A DNA stretch of 64,000 nucleotides from Acetispira formosa (nom. nud.). Lineage in GTDB: Bacteria > Desulfobacterota > Desulfarculia > Adiutricales > Adiutricaceae. This document shows positions 7,936-16,559 of this stretch, piece by piece; the stretch's first letter is position 1, and the number at the start of each line of letters is the position of its first letter. Where the stretch lies: assembly GCA_023525915.1 (NCBI GenBank), contig CP026657.1, forward strand, positions 1,860,001-1,924,000, in the 5' to 3' direction. The translations under genes and the position numbers were made by a program. The notes under the pieces are model-generated. The model ran no database searches and was not told where the DNA came from. It saw only the letters and a program-made list of their open reading frames with translations.

Positions 7936-8709
7936 TCAAGAGCCCGCTTTTTTTCCGGCGCCGCGTTCGTTCACCTGGTGCTCATAGGTGTGGATGTTCG
8001 ACAGAGCCTTGACCGCCTCCGGCGGAAGCTCGGCCCTGGCCAGCATCTCCGGCCGCTGAGCCAGGGTGCGGGCCAAGGCGGCCCGTCTGCGCCACTCGGC
8101 CACCTCTTTATGATTGCCGGACAGGAGTATTTTAGGCACTTCCAAATCCCGGAAAACCGGCGGGCGGGTGTAGTGGGGGTATTCCAGGAGGCCAGACTGG
8201 TGGCTTTCCTCATCGGCCGATTCGGGCTTGCCCATGAAGCCGGGCTGAAGCCGGGCCACAGCCTCCATCACGGCCATGGCCGGGACTTCGCCGCCGTTGA
8301 CCACATAATCCCCTATGGAGATTTCCTCATCGACCAGAAGGTCGATGACCCGCTGATCCAGGCCCTCATAGCGGCCGCAGATGAGCATCAGGCGTTTTTT
8401 CCCGGCCAATTCGAACACTTTGTCCTGGGTCAGACGGGTGCCTGAAGGGCTCATATAGACGCGCCAGGGTTTGATTCGCCCGCGCCCGGCGGCCTCAATG
8501 GCGGCGGCCATGGGCTCCGGCTTCAGCACCATGCCGGGGCCGCCGCCGTAGGGACGGTCGTCGGCCGTGTGGTGGCGGTCGCTGGTGTAATCTCGCGGAG
8601 TATGGAGCTTGACCTCCAGCACCTTTTTTTCAATGGCCTTGGCCATTAGAGACTCTGACAGGAAAGAGGTGAAGAGGTCGGGAAATATGGTGATAATGTC
8701 GAAACGCAC
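7936..8709 (-). CDS. trmD: tRNA (guanine-N1-)-methyltransferase (m1G37)
   Basis: 257 aa. N-terminal SPOUT domain with MRFDIITIFPDLF, DDRPYGGGPGMVLKPEP, LICGRYEGLDQRVI and the SAM trefoil knot SIGDYVVNGGEVPAMAV; C-terminal tRNA-binding helical domain with LEYPHYTRPPVF and LLSGNHKEVAEWRR. Methylates G37 of tRNAs and prevents frameshifting. Upstream rimM/rpsP are replaced by an AmpG-like permease gene 17 bp away. The last residues (ERGAGKKAGS) lie next to the family-C repeat and are unlike the usual end, so the 3' end may have been altered by the insertion. Confidence 0.97.
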   Translation of the reverse strand: MRFDIITIFPDLFTSFLSESLMAKAIEKKVLEVKLHTPRDYTSDRHHTADDRPYGGGPGMVLKPEPMAAAIEAAGRGRIKPWRVYMSPSGTRLTQDKVFELAGKKRLMLICGRYEGLDQRVIDLLVDEEISIGDYVVNGGEVPAMAVMEAVARLQPGFMGKPESADEESHQSGLLEYPHYTRPPVFRDLEVPKILLSGNHKEVAEWRRRAALARTLAQRPEMLARAELPPEAVKALSNIHTYEHQVNERGAGKKAGS

Positions 8710-8726
8710 AGTAATTATCCGCTTTG

Positions 8727-9995
8727 TTAATCTGAACCCGGGCCGTTTTCCTCAAAGGCGAAAACACGGCGGCGGGTCAGGTGATAGAGAATGAAGAAGC
8801 CGGGCAGAGCCATCACGGTGCTGAGGATAAAGAAGCTCGGCCAGTTCAGGGCCTTGACCAGAAACCCGGCCGGGGCGGACAGAAGTGTGCGCGGCAGGGC
8901 CATCAGGGCCGACAGGAGGGCGTATTGGGTGGCGCTGAAAGTGCGATTGGTCTGCCCGGCCATGAAAGCCACGAAAGCGGAGGTTCCGGCCCCGGCGGCC
9001 AGGTTCTCCTGGCTGATGACCACGGCCAGCGCGGCCGGGTGGACCGGCAGATAGTAGAGGACGGCGAAGCCCAGGGTGCTGACCATCTGAAGGAAGCCAA
9101 AGAGCCAGAGACTGACGCGCAATCCGAATTTCAAGACGGCCCAGCCGCCGATCATAACTCCGGTCAGGGTGGCGCAGGTGCCAAAGATTTTCACCACTGA
9201 ACCGATGGTGAACTTGGTGTAGCCCAATTGCATATAAAATGTAGTGGTCAGGCTGCTGGCCAGTTGGTCTCCGAATTTGTAGAAAAAGATAAAAAGCAGA
9301 ATCAGCCAGGGGGCCGGGCGTTGGAAGAAATCGCGCAAAGGCTCCACCACGGTGGCCGCCAGGCTGGCCGGGGCGGCCGGGCGTTCCACTTTGGGTTCCG
9401 GGCTGAAAAGAAGGGTCAGAGGCCCCACCAGCATCAACACGGCGGCCGAGCGGAAAACCCACGGCCAGCCGATGTGGTCGGCCACCAATAAGCCCCCGCC
9501 GGAAACTATCAGCATGCCCAGGCGGTATCCCCACTGATAATAGGCCGATCCCACGCCCAGCTCCACATCGCTGAGGTCATCGCGGCGATAGGCGTCCACA
9601 ATCACGTCCTGAGTGGCGGAGGCGAAACAAATGAGAAAGGCCACCACGGCCACCAGGGTCAAGTTGGACGGGTTTATAAAGGAAAGAATGATCAATCCGA
9701 GCATCAGGTCAATCTGGCTGATCAGGAGCCAGCCCCGGCGGCGGCCCAGACGGCCGATCAAGGGCGGGTCGTAATAATCCAGCCAGGGAGCCCACAGGAA
9801 TTTCAGGCTGTAGGGAATGCCAACGGCCGCCATGGCCCCTATGGCCCGCACATCTATGCCGCCGTCGGTCAGCCAGGCCTGAATAAGGGTCAGTAGAATC
9901 AACAGGGGTGCGCCGGAGGTAAACCCCATGCAGAAGCTGGTGACAAAACTACGCTTGAAGACCGTCGACAGGCCCCTGGAAACTTCTTCAGACAT
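8727..9995 (-). CDS. AmpG-like major facilitator permease
   Basis: 422 aa from ATG 9995, with about 12 hydrophobic segments. AmpG-type features: FTSGAPLLILLTLIQAWL near the N terminus, GIPYSLKFLWAPWLDYYDPP, and FASATQDVIVDAYRRDDL, close to the ASQDIV-DAYR motif of AmpG/acetyl-CoA transporter permeases. AmpG imports anhydro-muropeptides from the periplasm for cell wall recycling; that substrate is inferred. The start overlaps the stop of the upstream AAA+ gene (TGATG), implying translational coupling. An upstream in-frame start at 10028 would overlap more and is less likely. Confidence 0.8.
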   Translation of the reverse strand: MSEEVSRGLSTVFKRSFVTSFCMGFTSGAPLLILLTLIQAWLTDGGIDVRAIGAMAAVGIPYSLKFLWAPWLDYYDPPLIGRLGRRRGWLLISQIDLMLGLIILSFINPSNLTLVAVVAFLICFASATQDVIVDAYRRDDLSDVELGVGSAYYQWGYRLGMLIVSGGGLLVADHIGWPWVFRSAAVLMLVGPLTLLFSPEPKVERPAAPASLAATVVEPLRDFFQRPAPWLILLFIFFYKFGDQLASSLTTTFYMQLGYTKFTIGSVVKIFGTCATLTGVMIGGWAVLKFGLRVSLWLFGFLQMVSTLGFAVLYYLPVHPAALAVVISQENLAAGAGTSAFVAFMAGQTNRTFSATQYALLSALMALPRTLLSAPAGFLVKALNWPSFFILSTVMALPGFFILYHLTRRRVFAFEENGPGSD

Positions 9996-11800
9996 CAGTC
10001 GCCCCGAAGGCTTTTTTCCGGCAGCCATAGCTCGGCCGCGATCTGCCAGTTGTCCTGACTTAGGACACCCTTTTCAAAGACCAGCACCCTGGTGCCCATA
10101 TCGTGCCGCAGCCGGGATTCATAGCGAAGCTGGAAAACCGCCCAGACGATATTATTATTGGCCGGGTCCTGCATTATCAAGGGCTGGGAGACGGTCAGAC
10201 TCACGTCGCCGGAGGTGCTTGACTCTGAGTGGAGGGCGGCCCGGAAATCATCGCGGCTGACCGTGCGGGCGGGCTGCCCCAATTCAAAAAATTGAAAGCT
10301 TCCGGCGTAAAGCTCGGCTGTGGTGTCGGCGAATTTATACTGCTGCGACTGCACCCAGGCCTTGACCCGGTTGCTGATGGCTTCCTCAAAGGCTTCATTT
10401 TTGGGCCGCCCGAAATCCTTGCCCCGGCCAATGATGACCGGCAGCATATTTTGCGGCAGAAGCGTTGAAATGCGGGGCCAGAGGGTCCGGGCCTCTTCCA
10501 GGGGAATCTCACGGGCCGGCGGGTATTGAAAAACCAGCGTATTCTGGCCGCGTGGACGGCCAAAAAGATAAAGGCCAACGGCTTTAAACTCTGGCGAGGC
10601 CACTTCCGCTTTGAGGCCGGCTCCGCGCGGGCCACCCTGCCACAGGCGGCCGGTCAGGTTGTCGAGATCAATGACCATGACCGGAGTGCCCTGCGGCAGC
10701 CGCAATAATTGGGGTGGGGGCGTTGGCAGGGCTGGAGCCCCGGAATCCTCAGCGGCCAGATTTTCACCGGCCGGTGTGGCGGTTTCCACCGGTTCTTCGG
10801 GTGTTTCCAGAATGAGCGGCTCTTCCGGGAGGGGAGTCTGGATCGCGTTCTGCTCAGAGGCCAGTTTCCAGAAGCCAACGGCGGCCAGGAGGGCCAGGGT
10901 CAGAAAAACAAACAGCGGCCCCCTTCGGGAACGCGCGGCCAATTTTCTCTCTGGCGGCGGAGCGACCTGCCCGCCGGGCAGAGCCGCCGCCGCCTCAGGA
11001 TTATAGGTGAGGGGGTTATCGATACTGGCTTTGGCCGCTTTCAGGTGTTCGGCCCCAACTTGGGACTGCCCACCGGACCAGGCGGCAATCATGGCCCTTT
11101 CAGCGAGTTGATTGATGATTTCGGGACGGCCCTGGCCGTATTCGGCCAGCATTCTCAGGCCCTGGCGATTGAAGCACATATCCCCATTGGCGGCCTTGAG
11201 GCGATGGGCGACATATTCAGTGGTTTCATCATCGGTGAGAGCGGGCAGTTCCAGATCTTTCAAAGGCGTCATTATATCGGGGACCATTGGCCAGGTTGCT
11301 TCGGGCGTGCCGCTTAAAAGCAGGATCACCCGGCCTTTCCACTGCGGCTCCAGTTCAATCAGGCCATAGAGGTCGCTTAGAGTTTCCGGCGGCAATTCAT
11401 CAGCGTTATCCATTGCCAGAAGGATACGGAAGCCTTCCTCAACGTAATCGGTGACCGCGTTTTGAAAGAAACCCAGCAGTTCCTCTTCAGGCGTATGAAG
11501 GTTAAATTTATGGCTGTGACCGAAATCCGTCAGGGCCTGTCTTAAAATTTCAGACAGCTTCAGGTGCGGATTCAATATCAGCGCAACTTTATATTTTTCG
11601 CGCAATTCCACCGGCAACCTTTTCAAAAGGGCGGTTTTGCCGACTTTGGCCGGTCCCATCAAGTGGATTACCGGCGGGCAATCCTGATCGGCAATGGCCG
11701 CGAAAATGGCGGCCGCCGCTTTACGATTATAGAAAAAGCGTGAGTCGGAGGCGCTCTTAAACGGGCTTTCGTTCAATTTGAAATGTTTTTGGTAATCCAT
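9995..11800 (-). CDS. ExeA/GspA-like AAA+ ATPase with transmembrane segment and C-terminal periplasmic region
   Basis: About 601 aa. Starts MDYQKHFKLNESPFK, the usual opening of ExeA/GspA-type ATPases (YxxxFGLxxxPF). Walker A is GPAKVGKTALLK, Walker B ILLAMDNADEL, followed by helical AAA+ lid sequence to about residue 270. One membrane segment, GPLFVFLTLALLAAVGFW, lies near residue 310; a Pro/Glu-rich linker and an unrecognised C-terminal domain follow, probably periplasmic. ExeA works with peptidoglycan-binding partners in secretin assembly; neighbouring AmpG also suggests a cell wall link. I chose ATG 11800, because the 30 residues upstream are not family-like. Confidence 0.75.
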   Translation of the reverse strand: MDYQKHFKLNESPFKSASDSRFFYNRKAAAAIFAAIADQDCPPVIHLMGPAKVGKTALLKRLPVELREKYKVALILNPHLKLSEILRQALTDFGHSHKFNLHTPEEELLGFFQNAVTDYVEEGFRILLAMDNADELPPETLSDLYGLIELEPQWKGRVILLLSGTPEATWPMVPDIMTPLKDLELPALTDDETTEYVAHRLKAANGDMCFNRQGLRMLAEYGQGRPEIINQLAERAMIAAWSGGQSQVGAEHLKAAKASIDNPLTYNPEAAAALPGGQVAPPPERKLAARSRRGPLFVFLTLALLAAVGFWKLASEQNAIQTPLPEEPLILETPEEPVETATPAGENLAAEDSGAPALPTPPPQLLRLPQGTPVMVIDLDNLTGRLWQGGPRGAGLKAEVASPEFKAVGLYLFGRPRGQNTLVFQYPPAREIPLEEARTLWPRISTLLPQNMLPVIIGRGKDFGRPKNEAFEEAISNRVKAWVQSQQYKFADTTAELYAGSFQFFELGQPARTVSRDDFRAALHSESSTSGDVSLTVSQPLIMQDPANNNIVWAVFQLRYESRLRHDMGTRVLVFEKGVLSQDNWQIAAELWLPEKSLRGD

Positions 11801-11935
11801 GCGGATGTCTCTGGCCGGGTTGGAAATGGCTAACTTTTTACACAATTTACACGAAATTATAAGTATAGCATACATTTCATGCATTACCAAGCGGTGATTG
11901 GGGACTGCTCTGGAAAGGGGTTGAGGCTAAAACCC

Positions 11936-12086
11936 GGAGGACGGGGCGGTGAGATATCTCCATAGTGGCCCCCGATTTTTCTCTTATTCCCGGCCGGGCG
12001 GCTTCATAAGAGGTTTGCTTGTCCGTGCCCGTCCGGGGAGCAAAAATCGTGGTCCCCTCTGGAGAAATCTCACCGCCCCGCCCTCC
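11936..12086. repeat. Repeat family E, left hairpin (copy 1)
   Basis: Outer arms GGAGGACGGGGCGGTGAGAT and ATCTCACCGCCCCGCCCTCC, about 150 bp overall, with further pairing inside (CGATTTTT / AAAAATCG). The same hairpin, interrupted by a family-C element, lies at 49896-50162 in opposite orientation. Confidence 0.85.
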
Positions 12087-12149
12087 TAGTCCTGGTTCGC
12101 TCACAAAAGAAGACCGCAAAATCACCCTGCCCAAACGCCGACACTGACC

Positions 12150-12298
12150 AGGCCGTGCGGGCGAAAAATTTTCTGTAAGTCGCTCGTAATTTTGCTCCCC
12201 GGACGGGCACGGACAATCAAACCTCTTATGAAGCCACCCGGCCGGGAATAAGAGAAAATTACGAGCGACGTCAGAAATTTTTTCGCCCGCACGGCCGG
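12150..12298. repeat. Repeat family E, right hairpin (copy 1)
   Basis: Outer arms GGCCGTGCGGGCGAAAAATT / TTTTTCGCCCGCACGGCC, inner pairing around TCGCTCGTAATTTT / AAAATTACGAGCGA. In the second copy (49685-49830) the arm reads GGCCGGGCGGGCG and its partner CGCCCGCCCGGCC: the T-to-G change is matched by A-to-C in the other arm. The 64-bp spacer to the left hairpin is also similar in both copies. Apart from these hairpins I see nothing in the 600-bp gap. Confidence 0.85.
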
Positions 12299-12343
12299 GT
12301 TTTACCTTTGCCGCTTCAAACGAGTTCCCTGCTCGTCACACAA

Positions 12344-12373
12344 AAAACTCCCGGCGGGGGGGCCGGGAGTTTT
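12344..12373 (-). terminator. Intrinsic terminator of the Hsp20 pair
   Basis: Stem AAAACTCCCGGC / GCCGGGAGTTTT, 12 bp, loop of six C on the minus strand, followed by TT in the U-tract (TTTTTTG in total). Lies 36 bp after the stop of the second Hsp20 gene. Confidence 0.85.
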
Positions 12374-12408
12374 GGGGCTGACTAGCGATGTCGCTTGAGG
12401 AGAATTGT

Positions 12409-12849
12409 TCAGCCGTTATCGTGCGGACAGCTGCCTGCTGGAGCGCTGTCGTCTTCAGTCTTGATTTCAATTTTGCGGGGCTGGGCGGGGGCCACACGCG
12501 GCAGCTCCAGCTTCAGAACTCCGTCTTTGAGGGCGGCCGTTATCTGGGATTGATCTATGGTTTCAGCCAGGGAGAACTGACGGTAATAATTGCCTTCCTC
12601 ATATTCCTTCAACAAAGCCTTGCGGCCCTCCGGGGCCGGGGCGACCCTGCCGCTGATGGTCAGGGTGTTGTCGGAAAGATCCAGGGAGAGATCCTCCGGG
12701 GACACGCCGGGCATGTCGGCCACCAGCATCAGGCCTTTGTCGGTCTCCCAGATGTCGACCATCGGGCTGAAAATGGGTTTGTCGCTGGTGTTCTCGGCCG
12801 CCCCCACCTTGACCTCCTGTTTTTCACGAACATTCAAATCGTTGCTCAT
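12409..12849 (-). CDS. Small heat shock protein (Hsp20/alpha-crystallin), second of a pair
   Basis: 146 aa with an alpha-crystallin domain at about residues 35-130: PMVDIWETDKGLMLVADMPGV, LTISGRVAP, YYRQFSLAETIDQSQITAALKDGVL and the closing KLELPRV. The A-x-x-x-n-G-v-L motif is present (ALKDGVLKLELP). The C-terminal I-x-I-type tail is RKIEIKTE. Functions as an ATP-independent holdase forming oligomers, perhaps mixed with the upstream Hsp20, whose stop lies 11 bp before this start. The N-terminal arm is short and the protein is shifted in sequence from its partner, so the pair is an old duplication. Confidence 0.93.
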   Translation of the reverse strand: MSNDLNVREKQEVKVGAAENTSDKPIFSPMVDIWETDKGLMLVADMPGVSPEDLSLDLSDNTLTISGRVAPAPEGRKALLKEYEEGNYYRQFSLAETIDQSQITAALKDGVLKLELPRVAPAQPRKIEIKTEDDSAPAGSCPHDNG

Positions 12850-12860
12850 GGGGCGCCTCC

Positions 12861-13334
12861 TTATTCAGTCTTGATTTCAATATGGTGAGCCTTGGCCTCG
12901 GCGGCCTTGGGCATGGTGACGGTCAGAACGCCGTTCTTGAATCCGGCGGACACGCCGTCTATGTTGACTTTCACCGGCAGGTCGATGTTGCGGCGGAAGC
13001 TGCCGCTCTCGCGTTCGCGACGGTGATAGGTCTGCTCTTCGCCCGCTTCAGTCTCGGCCTGGCGAACCTCGCCCTTGAGGCTGAGGGTGTCGCCTTTGAC
13101 GGACACCTCAAGTTTGTCTTTCACGGCTCCAGGCAGTTCGGCCGTGAGATACAAGTTTTCATCGTCTTCACTGAGGTTGACTAGCGGAAAAACTCCGGTA
13201 TAATTTTTACGGATCTGGGAGACACTCCCAGCCAGGGCATTGTAGATGGAATCCATGTGGTCGCGCATCTTTTCCAGTTCCCAGAAGGGAACCCCAAAGC
13301 GTGCCCCTCTTGGAGAAAATTTGAATATGGACAT
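12861..13334 (-). CDS. Small heat shock protein (Hsp20/alpha-crystallin), first of a pair
   Basis: 157 aa. The alpha-crystallin domain spans about residues 45-145: VFPLVNLSEDDENLYLTAEL, LSLKGEVRQ, GSFRRNIDLPVKVNIDGVSAGFKNGVLTVTMPK, with the conserved AGFKNGVL motif; C-terminal HHIEIKTE supplies the oligomerisation tail. First gene of a two-gene unit with a good promoter at 13419-13392 and GGAGG 5-9 nt before the start. Holds unfolding proteins during stress. No CIRCE element was seen upstream, so HrcA control is unlikely at this promoter. Confidence 0.94.
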   Translation of the reverse strand: MSIFKFSPRGARFGVPFWELEKMRDHMDSIYNALAGSVSQIRKNYTGVFPLVNLSEDDENLYLTAELPGAVKDKLEVSVKGDTLSLKGEVRQAETEAGEEQTYHRRERESGSFRRNIDLPVKVNIDGVSAGFKNGVLTVTMPKAAEAKAHHIEIKTE

Positions 13335-13391
13335 ATTCCGCCTCCTGTGAAATTGATATATCGCCCAATGGGCCTCTCTGATTCAATAAAG

Positions 13392-13419
13392 AAAATAAGC
13401 ATGTGACCAAGCCTGTCAA
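13392..13419 (-). promoter_or_regulatory. Sigma-70 type promoter of the Hsp20 pair
   Basis: On the minus strand TTGACA (13419-13414), a 16-bp spacer and TATTTT (13397-13392). The ATG follows about 58 bp downstream. The -35 box is perfect and the -10 box is 4/6. It does not resemble the heat shock sigma-32 consensus. Confidence 0.6.
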
Positions 13420-13461
13420 GTACCGCGACTAAAAAATCCTGAATTTTTTGAGAGCTAAAAA

Positions 13462-14451
13462 ATGCTGAAATATACTGTCAAGCGGCTTCTGATGATGATT
13501 CCGGCCCTGTTGGGCATAACTGTGGTCAGTTTCGTGGTTATGCACCTGGCCCCCGGCCAGCCCACGGACATGATGACCGACATGAACCCCCAGGTGACCC
13601 TGGAGGCCAAGCAGAGGCTGGTGGAGCTTTACGGGCTGGACAAGCCCATTCACGAGCAGTACATCAACTGGCTCGGCCGGCTGGTGAAGCTGGATTTCGG
13701 GCGCTCCTTTTCTCCGGACCGGCGGCCGGTCCTGGACAAGATACTGGAAAGGCTGCCGGTGACTCTGGCCCTGAATGTGGCCTCGCTGGCCATTATTCTG
13801 GCCATATCAGTCCCCATAGGCATATGGTCGGCCGTGCGGGCCGGGGGGGCCTTTGACCGGATTTTCACCGTGCTGCTGTTCATCGGCTTTGCCGCGCCTT
13901 CCTTCTGGCTGGCCCTTCTGGGCATGCGCTATTTCGGGGTCGAACTGGGCTGGCTGCCCATTTCCGGCCTGACCTCCCTCAATTACGACCAGCTTGGCCT
14001 GTGGGGCAAGATCACCGATCTGGCCCGGCATCTGGTCATGCCGCTGGTTATCTCGGCCATTGGCGGGCTGGCCGGGCTGTCGCGCTATATGCGCTCCAAC
14101 ATGCTGGAGGTCATCCGTCAGGATTATCTGACCACGGCCAGGGCCAAAGGTCTGCCGGAAAGGATAGTCATAACCAAGCACGCCCTGCGCAACGCCCTGA
14201 TTCCGGTCATCACCATTCTGGGGCTGTCGGTGCCGGGGCTTATCGGCGGTTCGGTCATCATGGAGTCCATCTTCGCCATTCCGGGGCTGGGCCAGCTTTT
14301 CTACGGGGCGGTTATGAGCCGTGATTATCCGCTGGTCATGGGCGGACTGGTGATCGGCGCGGTGCTGACCCTGGCGGGGAACCTGTTGGCCGACCTCGGT
14401 TACGCCTGGGTCGATCCCAGAGTCAGAGATTCAGCCTTCACCAGGGCATAG
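13462..14451 (+). CDS. Dipeptide/oligopeptide ABC transporter permease (DppB/OppB type)
   Basis: 329 aa, six membrane segments. Opens [34 protein letters not shown], the DppB/OppB N-terminal signature; the EAA loop that contacts the ATPase is [25 protein letters not shown]. Works with the DppC-like permease downstream. Neither a binding protein nor ATPases are adjacent, so the importer is split across the genome; peptide or nickel substrates are both possible. The stop codon TAG lies inside the left end of a family-B repeat (CCAGGGCATAGCCCTGG), so the last three codons are repeat-derived. Confidence 0.9.
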   Translation: MLKYTVKRLLMMIPALLGITVVSFVVMHLAPGQPTDMMTDMNPQVTLEAKQRLVELYGLDKPIHEQYINWLGRLVKLDFGRSFSPDRRPVLDKILERLPVTLALNVASLAIILAISVPIGIWSAVRAGGAFDRIFTVLLFIGFAAPSFWLALLGMRYFGVELGWLPISGLTSLNYDQLGLWGKITDLARHLVMPLVISAIGGLAGLSRYMRSNMLEVIRQDYLTTARAKGLPERIVITKHALRNALIPVITILGLSVPGLIGGSVIMESIFAIPGLGQLFYGAVMSRDYPLVMGGLVIGAVLTLAGNLLADLGYAWVDPRVRDSAFTRA

Positions 14452-14553
14452 CCCTGGACCCACGGATGCTCGCGCATCCTTCGTCTGGGTGGCTTTTTCC
14501 CGTAATAGTTAATTACGGCGGCCATCATCGTATTAAGAGCGGCGCCCCCTTGG
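14441..14553 (+). repeat. Repeat family B, left arm only
   Basis: Starts CCAGGGCATAGCCCTGGACC, then GATGCTCGCGCATCC, CCCGTAATAGTTAATTACGG, GGCCATCATCGTATTAAGAG and ends CCCCCTTGG. The right arm is missing. It fills most of the gap between the two permease genes. Confidence 0.85.
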
Positions 14554-14596
14554 CGGTGGCCGTCTCCAGGCACATACTCACATAAGAGAGAAATAT

Positions 14597-15433
14597 ATGA
14601 ACGCCAAAATATTCATGCGCCGCTTCGCCCGCAACCGCCTGGCCCTGGCCGGGCTGGTCCTGGTGCTGGCTTTGTTCGTCATATCGGGGCTGGCCCCCTG
14701 GCTGGCCCCCCACGACCCCGATCATGTCAACACCCGTCTGCGCCTCAAGGCTCCGGGGCCGGAGCATGTGTTGGGCACTGATTCCCTGGGGCGGGACGTG
14801 TTGTCGCGCCTGATATGGGGCGGCCGGGTCAGTCTGAAGGTCGGCTTTGTGGCGGTCGGCATTGCCACGGCTATCGGGCTGGCCCTGGGGGCGGCGGCCG
14901 GATACTACGGCGGGCTGGTGGACGGCGCGGTCATGCGTTTTTGCGACCTTATGCTGTGCTTTCCCAGTATGTTCCTGATTTTGGCCGTCATCGCCATTCT
15001 GGAGCCATCGGTCTGGAATGTTATGATTGTGATCGGCCTGACCGGCTGGATGGGGGTGGCCCGCCTGGTGCGGGCGGAGTTCATAACTTTGAAGAACCGC
15101 GATTTCGCCCTGGCCGCCAAAACCCTGGGCGCTTCCGACACTAGAATCATCTGGCGCCACCTCCTGCCCAATGCCATGGCCCCGGTGCTGGTGGCCGCCA
15201 CTCTGGGGGTGGCCGGGGCCATATTGACGGAAAGTTCGCTGTCTTTCCTTGGGCTGGGCGTTCAGCCGCCCACCTCCACCTGGGGGGCCATGCTGGCTGA
15301 CGGCAAGGATTACCTCAGCCGGGCCTGGTGGCTGAGCCTCTACCCCGGCCTGGCGATTCTGGTGACTGTCCTTAGCTACAATCTCGTCGGTGAAGGTTTA
15401 AGGGACGCGCTCGACCCCAGAAGCGGAGCCTAG
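14597..15433 (+). CDS. Dipeptide/oligopeptide ABC transporter permease (DppC/OppC type)
   Basis: 278 aa, about six membrane segments. Starts MNAKIFMRRFARNRLALAGLVL, followed by LAPWLAPHDPDHVNTRLRL and HVLGTDSLGRDVLSRLIWGGR, the DppC/OppC hallmark (LGTDxLGRDxxSRxxxG). The EAA loop is AKTLGASDTRIIWRHLLPNAM and the C terminus has LGLGVQPPTSTWGAMLADG and LYPGLAILVTVLSYNLVGEGLRDALDPR. Pairs with the DppB-like permease 145 bp upstream. With no ATPase or binding protein beside it, the substrate (peptide or nickel) stays open. Confidence 0.92.
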   Translation: MNAKIFMRRFARNRLALAGLVLVLALFVISGLAPWLAPHDPDHVNTRLRLKAPGPEHVLGTDSLGRDVLSRLIWGGRVSLKVGFVAVGIATAIGLALGAAAGYYGGLVDGAVMRFCDLMLCFPSMFLILAVIAILEPSVWNVMIVIGLTGWMGVARLVRAEFITLKNRDFALAAKTLGASDTRIIWRHLLPNAMAPVLVAATLGVAGAILTESSLSFLGLGVQPPTSTWGAMLADGKDYLSRAWWLSLYPGLAILVTVLSYNLVGEGLRDALDPRSGA

Positions 15434-15472
15434 TACGCAGTCAAGGTTGTAAATTCGGAATAGCATTGACCC

Positions 15473-15562
15473 GCCTGGAGCCGGGGATTGTTTTTATCCC
15501 GGCTCCGGTTCCGGAAGTCTTAGTCACCGGAGCCGGGATAAAAACAATCCCCGGCTCCAGGC
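15473..15562. repeat. Repeat family F, perfect long hairpin (copy 1)
   Basis: The arms 15473-15508 and 15527-15562 are perfect complements (36 bp), with an 18-nt loop TTCCGGAAGTCTTAGTCA. Copy 2 at 43057-43138 has the same loop but a mostly different, also perfect stem. The right arm end CCAGGCTCCCAC (15557-15568) can instead pair with GTGGGAGCCTGG (15619-15630), so two exclusive folds are possible. The rest of the 324-bp gap shows nothing recognisable. Confidence 0.9.
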
Positions 15563-15757
15563 TCCCACTCGGCCCGGCTCACAGCTTTTAAGAAAGCCGA
15601 CCAGAGAGCCGCCGGGATGTGGGAGCCTGGCCATGCCCGACACAAAAGGGTTGCCGGTTTAGAAAAATAAGGCTATGCTAACGATTGTCGCACAATATTG
15701 ATAATGCCTTGGCAATGTTCATCTTGGCATACTTTAAACTGTTTACGGAGAGTTGCT

Positions 15758-16255
15758 ATGCGTAAGTTTTTTCTGTTATTTGTGGCGGCGGCGTTGATCT
15801 GTCCCGCCGGTTTGGCCCTGGCCCAGGAGGGCGAAACCGCCCGCGTTGAAATTTCCGATGCCGACCGGGCCGCTGTGGCCGCCTATAATGAGGCCATTGG
15901 CCGGCTTGGCAAGAAAATCAAGGATATCCGCAAGGAAATCCGCGAGAAAAACAGTGAACTGGCCAAGGTTCTGGGCCGGGAAAAGGCTGATTATAACGAA
16001 AAGGACGTTATCGCCGCCCACCAGACCCTCACTGATATTTATGCCAAAATGACGGCGGCGGAGCTGGAAAGCATCTTGCTTTACAAGGCCTATCATCCTG
16101 AATGGAAACCGGCCGCCGACGGCCGCCGGGTGGCTTCTCCCGCCGAACCCGATCCGGCTCTGGCCCGTGAACCCGGCCCGGCCGATCTCCCCAGGGACGG
16201 CCTGCCTCCGCACTCTGAGGGTGATGGGCCCCGAGAGAAAAAGCCGAAGAAATAA
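15758..16255 (+). CDS. Secreted helical protein of unknown function
   Basis: 165 aa from ATG 15758, which has GGAG 7-10 nt upstream. Residues 1-22 are a signal peptide (MRKFFLLFVAAALICPAGLA, cleavage likely after ALAQ). The mature part is a charged helix-rich segment (IGRLGKKIKDIRKEIREKNSELAKVL), predicted coiled coil, followed by YNEKDVIAAHQTLTDIYAKMTAAELESILLYKAYHPEW and a Pro-rich hydrophilic tail ending in lysines. Size and helices recall periplasmic CpxP/Spy or heavy-metal sensing proteins, but no LTxxQ motif is present, so I do not assign it. Stands alone between repeat F and a hairpin at 16272-16334. Confidence 0.75.
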   Translation: MRKFFLLFVAAALICPAGLALAQEGETARVEISDADRAAVAAYNEAIGRLGKKIKDIRKEIREKNSELAKVLGREKADYNEKDVIAAHQTLTDIYAKMTAAELESILLYKAYHPEWKPAADGRRVASPAEPDPALAREPGPADLPRDGLPPHSEGDGPREKKPKK

Positions 16256-16271
16256 TCATTTGGTCAGGGGG

Positions 16272-16334
16272 GATCGTATTTGGAATTCTTCTGATAAAAC
16301 AGCCCCTGTCTCCGGGCCGCCGCCAAATACGATC
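16272..16334 (+). terminator. Terminator-like hairpin behind the secreted helical protein
   Basis: Perfect 12-bp arms GATCGTATTTGG and CCAAATACGATC, with an inner GC-rich palindrome. The following tract (ACCCTTAATC) is poor in T, so termination is uncertain; it may be another palindromic repeat. Confidence 0.4.
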
Positions 16335-16397
16335 ACCCTTAATCAACTTGAATGATTGACTGAAAAGTGTTACTATTGAGTATGGTGTAGCCGAACA

Positions 16398-16478
16398 TAC
16401 CAAAACTCGCCTGTCGGGCCGGTCGGCTTGATAGTGATGTTTTGGTAAAAGGCGCTAAGGGTTCAGCTTCGAAAACGC
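16398..16478 (+). other. Structured leader upstream of cheY-like gene
   Basis: Perfect 9-bp arms TACCAAAAC (16398-16406) and GTTTTGGTA (16439-16447) enclose GC-rich pairing (GCCTGTCGGGC). A second small stem GGCG...CGCC follows at about 16451-16478. No riboswitch class recognised; c-di-GMP (GEMM) consensus pieces are not present. Confidence 0.35.
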
Positions 16479-16559
16479 CGCTCTGATACCATTGCGGCTG
16501 ATTGTTAACAGTCTCGTTGCCCCAAGCAACTCAATTCATGCACCTCTGGCGGAGAAGAA

